Below, in pieces: positions 26,038 to 34,900 of a stretch of DNA of 64,000 bases. Every line of letters begins with the position of its first letter. The first letter of the stretch is position 1. Origin of the DNA: Mariniflexile fucanivorans (lineage in GTDB: Bacteria; Bacteroidota; Bacteroidia; Flavobacteriales; Flavobacteriaceae); the NCBI RefSeq assembly GCF_004341235.1, contig NZ_SLUP01000001.1, positions 496,001 through 560,000 on the forward strand, in the 5' to 3' direction. The notes under the pieces are model-generated. The model was given only the letters and a program-made list of their open reading frames with translations, made no database searches and was not told the origin of the DNA. The translations under genes were made by a program, and so were the position numbers.

Positions 26038-26352
26038 ATGTTAGATTTATTTTACCAAGGTGGGCCATTATTTATGACCATTCTTACCATTTTATTACTA
26101 AGTGTTATTGTGTGTTTTTGGAAATACCCTGAGTGGATTAAAGAAGTTGGCTTACTAGCGCTTTCAATTGGAATTTTAGGACAAGTTATGGGTTTGTATA
26201 GTGCTTTTAAAGCTATTGAACAGCTGGGGGAAGTTAGTCAAGAAATGATGTTTGGCGGACTTAAAGTGAGCTCAATAACGACCATGTATGGGCTTATAAT
26301 TTACATTATTTCACTTATTTTAAGATTGATTAATAAACCTAGATTAGGTTAA
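26038..26352 (+). CDS. Small MotA/TolQ/ExbB-like membrane protein
   Basis: 104 residues from ATG 26038; an upstream in-frame start (26011) adds only MNVTFKTKI and is not needed. Three helices: 12-29, 36-56 and 80-96. The stretch LSIGILGQVMGLYSAFKAIE, followed by GGLKVSSITTMYGLIIYIIS, parallels the ExbB/TolQ/MotA core (GLLGTV-G---AF--I, then G---AL-TT--GL--AI). It is less than half the length of a true ExbB, lacking a cytoplasmic domain, and there is no ExbD/TolR partner nearby. It is divergent from a membrane LytTR regulator. Such pairs are familiar to me as small membrane protein plus LytTR repressor, but no function is established. It ends at a strong hairpin. Confidence 0.72.
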   Translation: MLDLFYQGGPLFMTILTILLLSVIVCFWKYPEWIKEVGLLALSIGILGQVMGLYSAFKAIEQLGEVSQEMMFGGLKVSSITTMYGLIIYIISLILRLINKPRLG

Positions 26353-26357
26353 TCGTA

Positions 26358-26399
26358 AAATGAATAGGAAGAATTACATTAAATTCTTCCTATTCATTT
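26358..26399. terminator. Bidirectional terminator between the ExbB-like gene and queG
   Basis: A perfect 18-bp stem AAATGAATAGGAAGAATT with a 6-nt loop, starting 6 nt after the + strand stop and overlapping the last codons of queG on the minus strand. It can serve both convergent genes. Confidence 0.8.
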
Positions 26400-27313
26400 A
26401 AAAAATTGATATTCCGTTTCAATCCCGAAAACTTGGTTCGTTTTACTGCTGAATCTTTGAAAATTTTTCTAAAAACATCTTCGGTGATCTCATTCCATTC
26501 TTTTTTAGACATGGATAATAGTTCCGGATGCGGATTGAATAATGGCTCTGCATGCGCTTTTGAAAACCGATTCCATGGACAAACATCTTGACAAATGTCG
26601 CAACCAAACATCCAATCTTCAAATTTTCCTTTAAAACTTGATGGGATATTTTCTTTTAATTCGATGGTGAAATAGGAAATGCATTTACTCCCATCTACCA
26701 CATAAGGTTCTATAATGGCTTGTGTTGGGCATGCATCGATGCATTTGGTACAGGAACCGCAATGGTCGGTTGTGATGGTATCATATTCTAATTCTAAATC
26801 AATAATTAATTCTGCAATAAAATAGAATGAACCCACTTGTTGGGTTATTAAATTACTGTGCTTTCCTATCCAACCTAAACCCGATTTTGCTGCCCAAGCC
26901 TTATCTAAAACTGGCGCTGAATCTACAAAAGCACGGCCATGAACGTCGCCAATTTCATATTGAATGAAATTTAAAAGTGTTTTTAATCTGTTTTTTATAA
27001 CGAAATGATAATCGGTTCCATAAGCGTATTTAGACAGTTTAAAACTTTCTTTGTTTTGTGTTTCTGAGGGATAGTAATTCAGCAATAATGAAATAACAGA
27101 TTTTGAATTCTCAACCAGTTTTGTAGGGTCTAAACGCTTATCAAAATGGTTTTCCATGTATTGCATTTCACCATGCATGTTTTTGTTTAGATAATTTTCT
27201 AGTCGAGGTGCCTCTGCTTCTAAAAATTCAGCTTTACTAATACCACAAGACAAAAAACCGAGGCGTTTGGCTTCGGTTTTAATGAGATTTGTATGTTGTT
27301 GTTTGTTATTCAT
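26390..27313 (-). CDS. queG: Epoxyqueuosine reductase QueG
   Basis: 307 residues, normal length. It catalyses the last step of queuosine synthesis, reduction of epoxyqueuosine to queuosine in tRNA, using cobalamin and two [4Fe-4S] clusters. Visible features: the substrate/cofactor region [20 protein letters not shown] around residue 130, first ferredoxin motif [13 protein letters not shown] (Cys185, 188, 191, 195) and the second [10 protein letters not shown] (Cys238, 241, 245) with Cys211 between. The start ATG is 9 nt from the edge of the inverted repeat that frames the next gene. Cytoplasmic. No other queuosine genes are in the window. Confidence 0.96.
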   Translation of the reverse strand: MNNKQQHTNLIKTEAKRLGFLSCGISKAEFLEAEAPRLENYLNKNMHGEMQYMENHFDKRLDPTKLVENSKSVISLLLNYYPSETQNKESFKLSKYAYGTDYHFVIKNRLKTLLNFIQYEIGDVHGRAFVDSAPVLDKAWAAKSGLGWIGKHSNLITQQVGSFYFIAELIIDLELEYDTITTDHCGSCTKCIDACPTQAIIEPYVVDGSKCISYFTIELKENIPSSFKGKFEDWMFGCDICQDVCPWNRFSKAHAEPLFNPHPELLSMSKKEWNEITEDVFRKIFKDSAVKRTKFSGLKRNINFLNE

Positions 27314-27321
27314 TAGAATAC

Positions 27322-27710
27322 TGTCACACTGAGCGCAGTCGAAGTGCTAAAATAACTTAATTTTTATATTTATAATGTGTTGCATTTCTACATTCTGATA
27401 ATATTTGAAGCATATCAAAATCCCCATTTATTAACGCTAATTTCTTAGCTTTAGCCCAGCCTTTTATCTTCTTTTCAAAATAAATAGCTTGTAAAACATC
27501 ATTAAATTCTTGACGAAATTCCAAAGTTAATGGTCTTCTTTTATATGTATAAGAATTTTTTTTTTGCACCCTGTTTGATGCTCTGCAAATCTAGTTTCTA
27601 AATTATTAGTTATCCCTGTATAATAAGAATCATCCGAACACTTAATAATATATACAAAGTAAAAATACATTCTTTACTATTTATGGGCTTCGACTGCGCT
27701 CAGCCTGACA
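27322..27710. mobile_element. GIY-YIG gene framed by inverted family B repeats
   Basis: The left end 27322-27346 reads TGTCACACTGAGCGCAGTCG then AAGTG. The right end 27685-27710, on the opposite strand, reads TGTCAGGCTGAGCGCAGTCG then AAGCCC. The two differ at only a few positions and enclose nothing but a GIY-YIG nuclease gene (27357-27670), giving a 389-bp unit with TGTCA...TGACA termini. The 120-bp element at 12031-12150 has the same ends and no gene. The repeats are seen directly; that the unit is mobile is inference. Confidence 0.5.
27357..27670 (-). pseudogene. GIY-YIG endonuclease, frameshifted at an A10 run
   Basis: The frame from ATG 27670 encodes MYFYFVYIIKCSDDSYYTGI, then TNNLETRFAEHQTGC, the start of a GIY-YIG domain with YII, YYTGIT and the catalytic Arg. 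It then runs into a stretch of ten A (27556-27565 on the plus strand as T) and would stop shortly after. The rest of the domain (KNSYTYKRRPLTLEFRQEF to the end HYKYKN) is in another frame, whose track start is only a GTG at 27569. Adding one A (or removing two) joins them into about 104 residues, the usual size of this family. Either a decayed gene, a sequencing slip in the homopolymer, or a slippage-controlled gene. It is enclosed by inverted repeats. Confidence 0.75.
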
Positions 27711-27728
27711 TTACAACTTTAAATAATC

Positions 27729-28751
27729 CTAAAACAACCCACCTTGAATAGGCCCTTTAATTTTTCCCAAATGTTTATAGGCAAGTTCGGTTACTTCACG
27801 TCCACGAGGGGTTCGCATAATGAAACCTTGCTGAATTAAAAAAGGCTCATAAACCTCCTCAACGGTTTCTGTACTTTCACTTACTGCGGTAGCAATGGTA
27901 GAAATACCTACAGGACCGCCTTTAAATTTTTCGATGATGGTTGTTAAAATTTTATTATCCATTTCATCCAATCCATGAGCATCTACATTAAGAGCCTGCA
28001 ACGCAAATTTTGCTATTTTGATATCGATACTGCCATTACCTTTAATTTGGGCAAAATCACGAACCCGACGTAACAAGGCATTAGCAATTCGAGGTGTCCC
28101 TCTACTTCTACCCGCAATTTCTACAGCTGCTTCCATGGAAATTGGTACGTTTAGTATTGACGAACTACGCTGAACGATGGTAGTTAGTAATTCTGTATTA
28201 TAATATTGCAACCTACTTTGGATACCGAAACGAGCACGCATTGGTGCAGTTAACAATCCTGAACGTGTTGTTGCGCCAACTAAAGTAAACGGATTTAAAT
28301 TTATTTGAACCGAACGCGCATTGGGACCAGATTCAATCATGATATCGATCCTGAAATCTTCCATGGCGGAATATAAATATTCTTCTACAATGGGGCTTAA
28401 TCGATGTATTTCATCAATAAATAACACATCGCGTTCTTCAAGGTTGGTTAATAAGCCTGCTAAATCGCCCGGTTTATCCAATACAGGACCAGAAGTTATT
28501 TTGATACCTACATTCAATTCATTCGCTAAAATATGTGCCAAGGTAGTTTTTCCTAATCCTGGAGGTCCATGAAACAATGTATGATCTAAAGCTTCTTTAC
28601 GTAAGTTGGCAGCTTGAACAAAAATTTGAAGATTTTCCAATACTTGGTCTTGACCTGTAAAATCATCAAAAGCTAAGGGTCTTAACTTTTTTTCGACATC
28701 AAGTTCTTCTGGAGAAAAGTTTTCGTTTGTTGGATCTAGGTTTTCGTTCAT
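27729..28751 (-). CDS. ruvB: Holliday junction DNA helicase RuvB
   Basis: 340 residues from ATG 28751. The frame is open to 28790, but the extra 13 codons ([13 protein letters not shown]) are translation of a dispersed repeat, and 340 residues is the normal RuvB length. Motifs: Walker [11 protein letters not shown] (about 61-70), Walker B FIDEIHRL (111-118), sensor [20 protein letters not shown], and the C-terminal winged-helix domain ending [20 protein letters not shown]. RuvB hexamers pump DNA through RuvA-bound Holliday junctions. The partner ruvA is at 22147-22728, not in the same operon. Confidence 0.96.
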   Translation of the reverse strand: MNENLDPTNENFSPEELDVEKKLRPLAFDDFTGQDQVLENLQIFVQAANLRKEALDHTLFHGPPGLGKTTLAHILANELNVGIKITSGPVLDKPGDLAGLLTNLEERDVLFIDEIHRLSPIVEEYLYSAMEDFRIDIMIESGPNARSVQINLNPFTLVGATTRSGLLTAPMRARFGIQSRLQYYNTELLTTIVQRSSSILNVPISMEAAVEIAGRSRGTPRIANALLRRVRDFAQIKGNGSIDIKIAKFALQALNVDAHGLDEMDNKILTTIIEKFKGGPVGISTIATAVSESTETVEEVYEPFLIQQGFIMRTPRGREVTELAYKHLGKIKGPIQGGLF

Positions 28752-28753
28752 AG

Positions 28754-28783
28754 CGGAGACCCTTCGGCTTCGCTCAGGGTGAC
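28754..28783. repeat. Dispersed repeat (family B variant) just before ruvB
   Basis: Reads GGAGACCCTTCGGCTTCGCT then CAGGGTGACG; the reverse strand begins CGTCACCCTGAGCGAAGCCG. It ends 2 nt before the ruvB start codon and produces the false [10 protein letters not shown] extension. A related degenerate copy (AGCACTTCAGCAGCGCTCAG) is at about 47965-47991 between actA and actB. Confidence 0.65.
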
Positions 28784-28858
28784 GTTTCATTTCAATTTAA
28801 ATACTTCGAAATTGGATTCCAAAATAATTAGGAATGACAATAAGAGCAAATATAAAGA

Positions 28859-28898
28859 AAAAGACCTTTGTATTGAATTTTCATTACAAAGGTCTTTT
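28859..28898. terminator. Second hairpin terminator after the OmpA-like gene
   Basis: A 14-bp perfect stem AAAAGACCTTTGTA / TACAAAGGTCTTTT, followed on the minus strand by TTCTTTATA. It lies 50 nt beyond the first terminator, with a small hairpin repeat (about 28908-28940, GAGATTCCTGCCTTCGCAGA) between. Confidence 0.75.
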
Positions 28899-28947
28899 GA
28901 TTATTTATCATGAGATTCCTGCCTTCGCAGAATCACAGACATAAAGA

Positions 28948-28978
28948 AAAAGCCTTTCTAATCTAAAGAAAGGCTTTT
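28948..28978 (-). terminator. Terminator of the adhesin/SprF/OmpA operon
   Basis: A 12-bp stem AAAAGCCTTTCT / AGAAAGGCTTTT with T-rich trailing sequence on the minus strand, 29 nt past the stop at 29007. Confidence 0.82.
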
Positions 28979-29006
28979 AAAAATATTTGGTTGGTAATAA
29001 TTGGGG

Positions 29007-30896
29007 TTAATTTAAAATTGTGAATTCACAACGACGGTTAACATCGTACTCTTCTTCGCTGCAAATATCTTCTTTCACACATTTGTTAAGCGGTTGCATT
29101 TCACCATAGCCAATACTTTTTAATCGGTTTCTTTCAATGCCTTTACTTACTAAATATTCTAACGTGGAAGCGGCACGACGTTTAGATAAATCTAAATTAT
29201 ATTGGTCGTTACCTCTTGCATCGGTATGTGCTGATACTTCTATTTCCATGGATGGGTATTTTTTCATTAAATCTACCAATACATTTAAGGTCGTTGCTGC
29301 ATCATCACGGATTTTAGATTTATCAAAATCGAAATAGATTTTATCCAATTCTACTTGAACATCGCCTTTTTCGTTTTCTTTCACATTTTCTTCAGCATCG
29401 GCAAACGATTCTAGACTTAAGTAAATATTATGCTGAATTTTTCCTTTACTATCAGTTGAAAACTCTACGTCTTGTGGAATATACGCTTTACGAGTTCCTC
29501 TAACTTTATATTTTTTATTTGGTTCAATTTTGAATAAATAATAGGCTTTAGCTCCAACAATAGAATCTTGAATTACATTACCTGCATCATCGAATAACGT
29601 GACCAATGACCCTGGAAGTAATTTTTTACTGTTATTATCTTGTACAATACCTTCAACCAAATATTTAGTTAAGATGTTTTCTTCTCTTCCGAATCCATAT
29701 AATCTATCAAATCCACTTCGGTTTGAAGACACAAATCCTTGGTTATCTTTCTCTCTAATTATATAAGCAAAATCGTCTAGACTACTATTTATTGAACTTC
29801 CTAAGTTTACAGGTGTATCAAAGTTGCCGTTTACAGAATTACTTCTAAAAACATCCAATCCGCCATATCCTAAATGACCATCGGATGCAAAATATAACAC
29901 ATCCAAATCGCTAATAAATGGAAATTGCTCACGATGTTTTGTATTCACATTTGAACCTAAATTTTCTGGAGTTCCGTAAGTGCCATCATCATTAATTGCG
30001 ACTTTATAGATATCAAAACCACCCATAGTTCCAGGCATATCGCTAGCAAAATAAAGTGTTTTTCCATCTTTACTTATTGATGGGTGCTCGCAACTGTAGC
30101 TGTTGGAATTAAATGGTAATTCTTTAACATTCGTCCAGTTTCCATCTACTAATTCTGCTTTATAAATTTGAACATGTGCGATTCTTTCTTCTTCTGTCTT
30201 AGCACGCAAATTATTAGTTCGATTAAAGTACATGGTTTTCCCATCTTTACTGAATGTGGCATTACTTTCGTGAGAATCGGTATTGATTTCCTCTGAAAAA
30301 GGCATGACATTTTCTAGCTTTTCATCGGGGGTAAGGGTTCCTGAGTACAAATCTAGATAGGGTAACTCATTCCATGCATATGATGGGCTTTCTGAGTTTC
30401 TGGTTGAAGCGAACACTACTTTATCATCACCATAAAAAGACATACCAAAATCGCTATTAGTAGAAGCTTCGTTTGCTATTTGTTGTAGTTTAAACGTGTG
30501 GGGTGTTGTTTTATCAGTATTCTCAATAAAAGCAAGAGTATTAATTCTTTTGTTATAGTATCTACTTAAATGAGCATCGGCTTCTTTGTAATCTTTAACA
30601 CCTTTTAAGGCTTGCGCGAATCTAAAATGGAATTCGATGTCTATGGAATCACCATAGCTAACAAATAACTCTCTATAGGTTTTAATGGCCTTTTGAAGTT
30701 TTGTGTTATAGTAATAACTATCGGCTAAATTTTGAAGCACTTCTTGGTTACGATCTTTGGTTTCGTAAATTTCGGCAGCTTCTACATAGGCTCTCATTTC
30801 GAAAAGCTTATTGGCTCGTTTTAAGTTTCCTTTTTGTGCTAATGTGATTCCACTAACTAATAAAAGGCTTGCAAGTATGTATATATGTTTTTTCAT
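29007..30896 (-). CDS. OmpA family lipid-surface/peptidoglycan protein with TPR and PD40 repeats
   Basis: 629 residues from ATG 30896; the longer start at 30920 is TTG and gives a worse signal peptide. Order: signal peptide (MKKHIYILASLLLVSGITLA), TPR-like helices (about 25-130), beta-propeller PD40 repeats (about 155-400: MSFYGDDKVVFASTRN, ATFSKDGKTMYFNRTN, PSISKDGKTLYFASDM), a CarboxypepD_reg-like beta domain (about 415-490) and a C-terminal OmpA domain (about 510-629: IYFDFDKSKIRDDAATTL, ISVSAHTDARGN-like VSAHTDARGNDQYNLDLSKR). The last binds peptidoglycan. This architecture matches PorE-like proteins and partners of SprF-type adhesin clusters. It is the third gene after the adhesin and the PorP/SprF gene, and likely anchors the surface complex. 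Confidence 0.9.
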   Translation of the reverse strand: MKKHIYILASLLLVSGITLAQKGNLKRANKLFEMRAYVEAAEIYETKDRNQEVLQNLADSYYYNTKLQKAIKTYRELFVSYGDSIDIEFHFRFAQALKGVKDYKEADAHLSRYYNKRINTLAFIENTDKTTPHTFKLQQIANEASTNSDFGMSFYGDDKVVFASTRNSESPSYAWNELPYLDLYSGTLTPDEKLENVMPFSEEINTDSHESNATFSKDGKTMYFNRTNNLRAKTEEERIAHVQIYKAELVDGNWTNVKELPFNSNSYSCEHPSISKDGKTLYFASDMPGTMGGFDIYKVAINDDGTYGTPENLGSNVNTKHREQFPFISDLDVLYFASDGHLGYGGLDVFRSNSVNGNFDTPVNLGSSINSSLDDFAYIIREKDNQGFVSSNRSGFDRLYGFGREENILTKYLVEGIVQDNNSKKLLPGSLVTLFDDAGNVIQDSIVGAKAYYLFKIEPNKKYKVRGTRKAYIPQDVEFSTDSKGKIQHNIYLSLESFADAEENVKENEKGDVQVELDKIYFDFDKSKIRDDAATTLNVLVDLMKKYPSMEIEVSAHTDARGNDQYNLDLSKRRAASTLEYLVSKGIERNRLKSIGYGEMQPLNKCVKEDICSEEEYDVNRRCEFTILN

Positions 30897-31004
30897 GTGG
30901 TGAAGTTTAATGTTTTTCAATTGTCACATGCAACATCCATATCATGTATATTCTTGAATTTTGAATTTTTAGAAATGGATGTTTCATTTTAATAGTCTTT
31001 ATGG

Positions 31005-31970
31005 TTAGAAGAATCTAGGTGAACGATCGTAACCACCTTTAAATCCGAATAAATCAATATCAAACAAAATAAATATTTCGTGCGAACCTGAGTTGTAATC
31101 ACCAAGGTTTGAGGTTGTGAAATCGTAAGCATAGCCTATTTTTAAGTCTGGCATAACTCTAAAACTTACCAAACCACTAATAGCATCATCTAAACGATAG
31201 CCTAAACCTGCTTCTAGTTTTTCATTAATTAAAACATTAGCTGTAATATCGAGTGCTAAAGGCGCTCCTTGAACCGACTTCGCCATGAATGCTGGCTTAA
31301 ATTTTAAATCTCTATTGATGTCAAACACATAACCTCCCGTTAAGTAATAATGAATACTTTGAACGCCTGTAGCCTTTACACCATTTTCGGTTTCAATATG
31401 TTTTGAATTCAGCATGTTGGGAGCCGAAAAACCAACATAATAATTATCGGTAAAATAAAATGCTCCAATACCTATGTTAGGGAATGTTTTACTTATGTTT
31501 TCGTTGAAAGCTACATCGAGACCGTTTGATGCACTACCCGATTGCAGGTTAAAACCATCGAAATTAACATCGAAGAAAGTAAATCCTGCTTTAATTCCTA
31601 ATGATAAATTACCACGGTCTAGCCCCATTGGTAACACATAGGCAAAATCTGCATAAATGTTATTTTCTTGAATTACATCACCTATATTATCGTTGGTAAA
31701 TGAGATACCAGCTTCAATTTTATCATTAATAGGTGTGTGGGCAAAAAAGGTTCCTGTTTTTGGTGCTCCTTCAATACCTACCCATTGGGTTCTGTACAAT
31801 CCACCCAAATTTAAAATGGCTGGATCTGCTGTTGCATAGGCAGGGTTTATCACGCTCATGTTATACATATATTGTGTAAACTGAGGGTCTTGCTGTGCAA
31901 AACTTTGAAAAGACATTAGTGTCAATCCTACTAAGACAGCTATTTTATGATATATATTTAAATTTTTCAT
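31005..31970 (-). CDS. PorP/SprF family type IX membrane protein
   Basis: 321 residues with a signal peptide (ending MSFQSFAQQ) and the family-defining mature N-terminus DPQFTQYMYNMSVINPAYA. The rest is an outer-membrane beta-barrel, ending LFGFKGGYDRSPRFF. It is encoded 27 bp after the giant adhesin and before the OmpA-like gene. In Flavobacterium, SprF helps the adjacent adhesin SprB, which has a type B C-terminal domain, to be secreted and attached; the same pairing is inferred here for the 1731-residue protein. Confidence 0.93.
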   Translation of the reverse strand: MKNLNIYHKIAVLVGLTLMSFQSFAQQDPQFTQYMYNMSVINPAYATADPAILNLGGLYRTQWVGIEGAPKTGTFFAHTPINDKIEAGISFTNDNIGDVIQENNIYADFAYVLPMGLDRGNLSLGIKAGFTFFDVNFDGFNLQSGSASNGLDVAFNENISKTFPNIGIGAFYFTDNYYVGFSAPNMLNSKHIETENGVKATGVQSIHYYLTGGYVFDINRDLKFKPAFMAKSVQGAPLALDITANVLINEKLEAGLGYRLDDAISGLVSFRVMPDLKIGYAYDFTTSNLGDYNSGSHEIFILFDIDLFGFKGGYDRSPRFF

Positions 31971-31997
31971 GTTTTCTAAATTTTGTTTATCTAAAAA

Positions 31998-34900
31998 TTA
32001 TCTGCTTAAGTATAAATGTCCTTGTTTTGGTTTATTCTCTCCATCGTTAAAAATGAAAATATAATAGTACATTCCTACTGGTAAATCACCTTTAATGAGT
32101 GTTCTTGCCTGATTAGATATTCCGTTAAAACGGGGGCTAGAAGCATTTCCTTTATAAACCATATTGCCATAGCGATTGTAAATCTCCATTTCAAATTTTG
32201 GATAAAGAATATCTAAATTATTAACCTCGTAAGTATCGTTAATACCATCTCCATTAGGCGAGAATCCATCTGGTAAAAATAATTCTCCACAAGAAGTTAA
32301 ATCTGGTGTCACGGCTAATCGCACACTGCTTTCACATCCTGAAGCTGCATCAATAAGTGCCGCATAATAGGTTGTTAAATTAGTAAGTGTTTCAGAATCG
32401 CTAATCGTTGTACCATCTGTACTGGCATCATACCAAACTACATTATTTGTTGATGTGATGTGTTCTGCTATGTTAAGTGTAAGATCATTAATAGTTGGGT
32501 CATTGTTAATACAATATTCCTTATTTGCATCTTTTAAAGTTGGCGTTGGTGTATCGTTAATGGTGACATTAATTTCAACACTCTCAGAAGACTCACAACC
32601 AGAACCAGTTGTTTGGGTTGCAAAATAATCTTCACCATCTACTAGAGCAGTTGATTCTGCTAATGGTGTTGCTAATGTAGCATCGGTATACCAATTAACT
32701 GTTCCTGTAGGTTGAATACTTAAAGTCAAATCTGCAACTGTTGGATTATTTACTAAACAGAATGATGGATTCGAATCCAACACCACTATTTGAGGTGAAT
32801 CGCTAACAATTACGGTAATTTGCGCACTAGAATCTGGTGCACAAGGCGAGGTTGCTGCTACAGTATAAGTGTAAATACCTTGACTATCAGTATTTGGATC
32901 GAATACTCCTGAACCGCTGGGTAATGCTGGCGACCAAGTTCCTCCATTCTGTGCAGACGTTCCTAAATAAGAAAACAAATCTATTGGACCATCAATTACA
33001 CATATGGCGGCTGTATTACTATTCCCTGCATTTGGTGCTAGCGTTACTGAAACTTCAACTTCGCTAGTATCTGTTCCACAAGCATTTGTTAAAGTATAGA
33101 TATATTTACCTGGAGCATCTACTAAAGGATCAAATACACCTGTACCACTTGCCATTGCTGGCGACCAAGTTCCTCCAGTATCGGCACTTCCAATTAAAGT
33201 AAATAAATCAGTAGTTCCATTATTGCTACAAACATCTAAAGTATTATTAGTCCCCGCATTTAATGGGCCTTCAATAGTTACAGTTACTATGGTACTTGAG
33301 TCTACACATGGTGCAGACGCCGTTACCATATAAGTGAACTGATAATTTCCAGGTATAACTCCGGTAGCATCAAATGTGCTTCCTGTTAAGATTCCTACTC
33401 CATCATTATTATTCCAAATACCACCCGCATCTTGTGTACCATCTAATCCTATAAACAAGTCTATAGTATTATTATTGTTACATGCTATGATTGGAAGAGC
33501 AATTCCAGATTTTGGTGATTGATAAATAGTTGCAGTAACCAATGTTCTTACTGAAGACTCACAACCTGAAGTGGCATCGGTTTGTGTTGCGAAATAATCT
33601 TCTCCATTAATTAATGAAGTAGTTCCCAATAAAGCGGTTCCTCCTGTTGCATTATCGTACCACTGAATAGTAGTTCCTGCAGCGGTTAAATTTGCTATGG
33701 TTGCTGAATCGCAAAATTCTTGAGTTGGTGAAGCTGTTGGTGATGTTGAGTCGTTTATTATGATTGTAACGGTTACCAATACATCATCACAACTTCCAAT
33801 GGCATCCACATCGTAAGTAAAATTATAAGTACCTGAAGCAAGCCCGTCAAGGGTTACTAAATTTCCTGATAAAGCCAAAGATGAATCATCATCACTCCAA
33901 ATTCCTGTCTGGTCTTCACCAGTTAATAAATCGAATAAATTATACGTTTGACCTGTTCTAATCTCAGCGACACAAAATTCAAATGGCGCATTTGCTGTTC
34001 CAGATTCTGGTGCATCTTCAACTGTGATAACAACTGTTGAGCTATTGGTACAACCATTCACATCTGTAATGGTATAGGTGAAGTTGAATACCCCTATTGT
34101 TAAGCTGTTTAAGTTCACATCACTTCCCGTTAAGGCTCCCGTGGTATTATCGTCCGTCCATGTGCCACCAGCATCTTCACCTGCAAGTTGACCAAACAAA
34201 TTTAATGGCGAATTAGCTGCCAAATCATTTTCACAAAATACGGCTGGTGTTGGTGTGCCTGTATTGGGCAATGGGTTTATGGTTACCATTACTGTTACTA
34301 AAACATCGTCACAGCTTCCTATGGCATCAACATCAAAAGTGAAATTGTAATCCCCAGGTGTTAAGCCTGATAAATCTATAGGGTTTGAAACTACTGTTCC
34401 TGTATTATCCAAACCTGAATACCAAGTTCCGGTTTGGTCTTCATCGGTTAATAAATCGAATAAATTATAACTTGATGGCGCTGAACCTTCACAAAACGCT
34501 ATTGGAGCATTTGATGTTCCTGATTCTGGTGAATCTTCAACTGTGATAACAACTGTTGAACTGTTGGTACAACCGTTTACATCTGTAATGGTATAGGTGA
34601 AGTTAAATACTCCTATTGTTAAGCTGTTTAAGTTCACATCACTTCCCGTTAAGGCTCCCGTGGTATTATCGTCCGTCCAAGTACCACCAGCATCTTCACC
34701 TGCAAGTTGACCAAACAAATTTAATGGCGAATTAGCTGCCAAATCATTTTCACAAAATACGGCTGGTGTTGGTGTGCCTGTATTGGGCAATGGGTTTATG
34801 GTTACCATTACTGTTACTAAAACATCGTCACAGCTTCCTAGGGCATCAACATCAAAAGTGAAATTGTAATCACCAGGTGTTAAGCCTGATAAATCTATAG

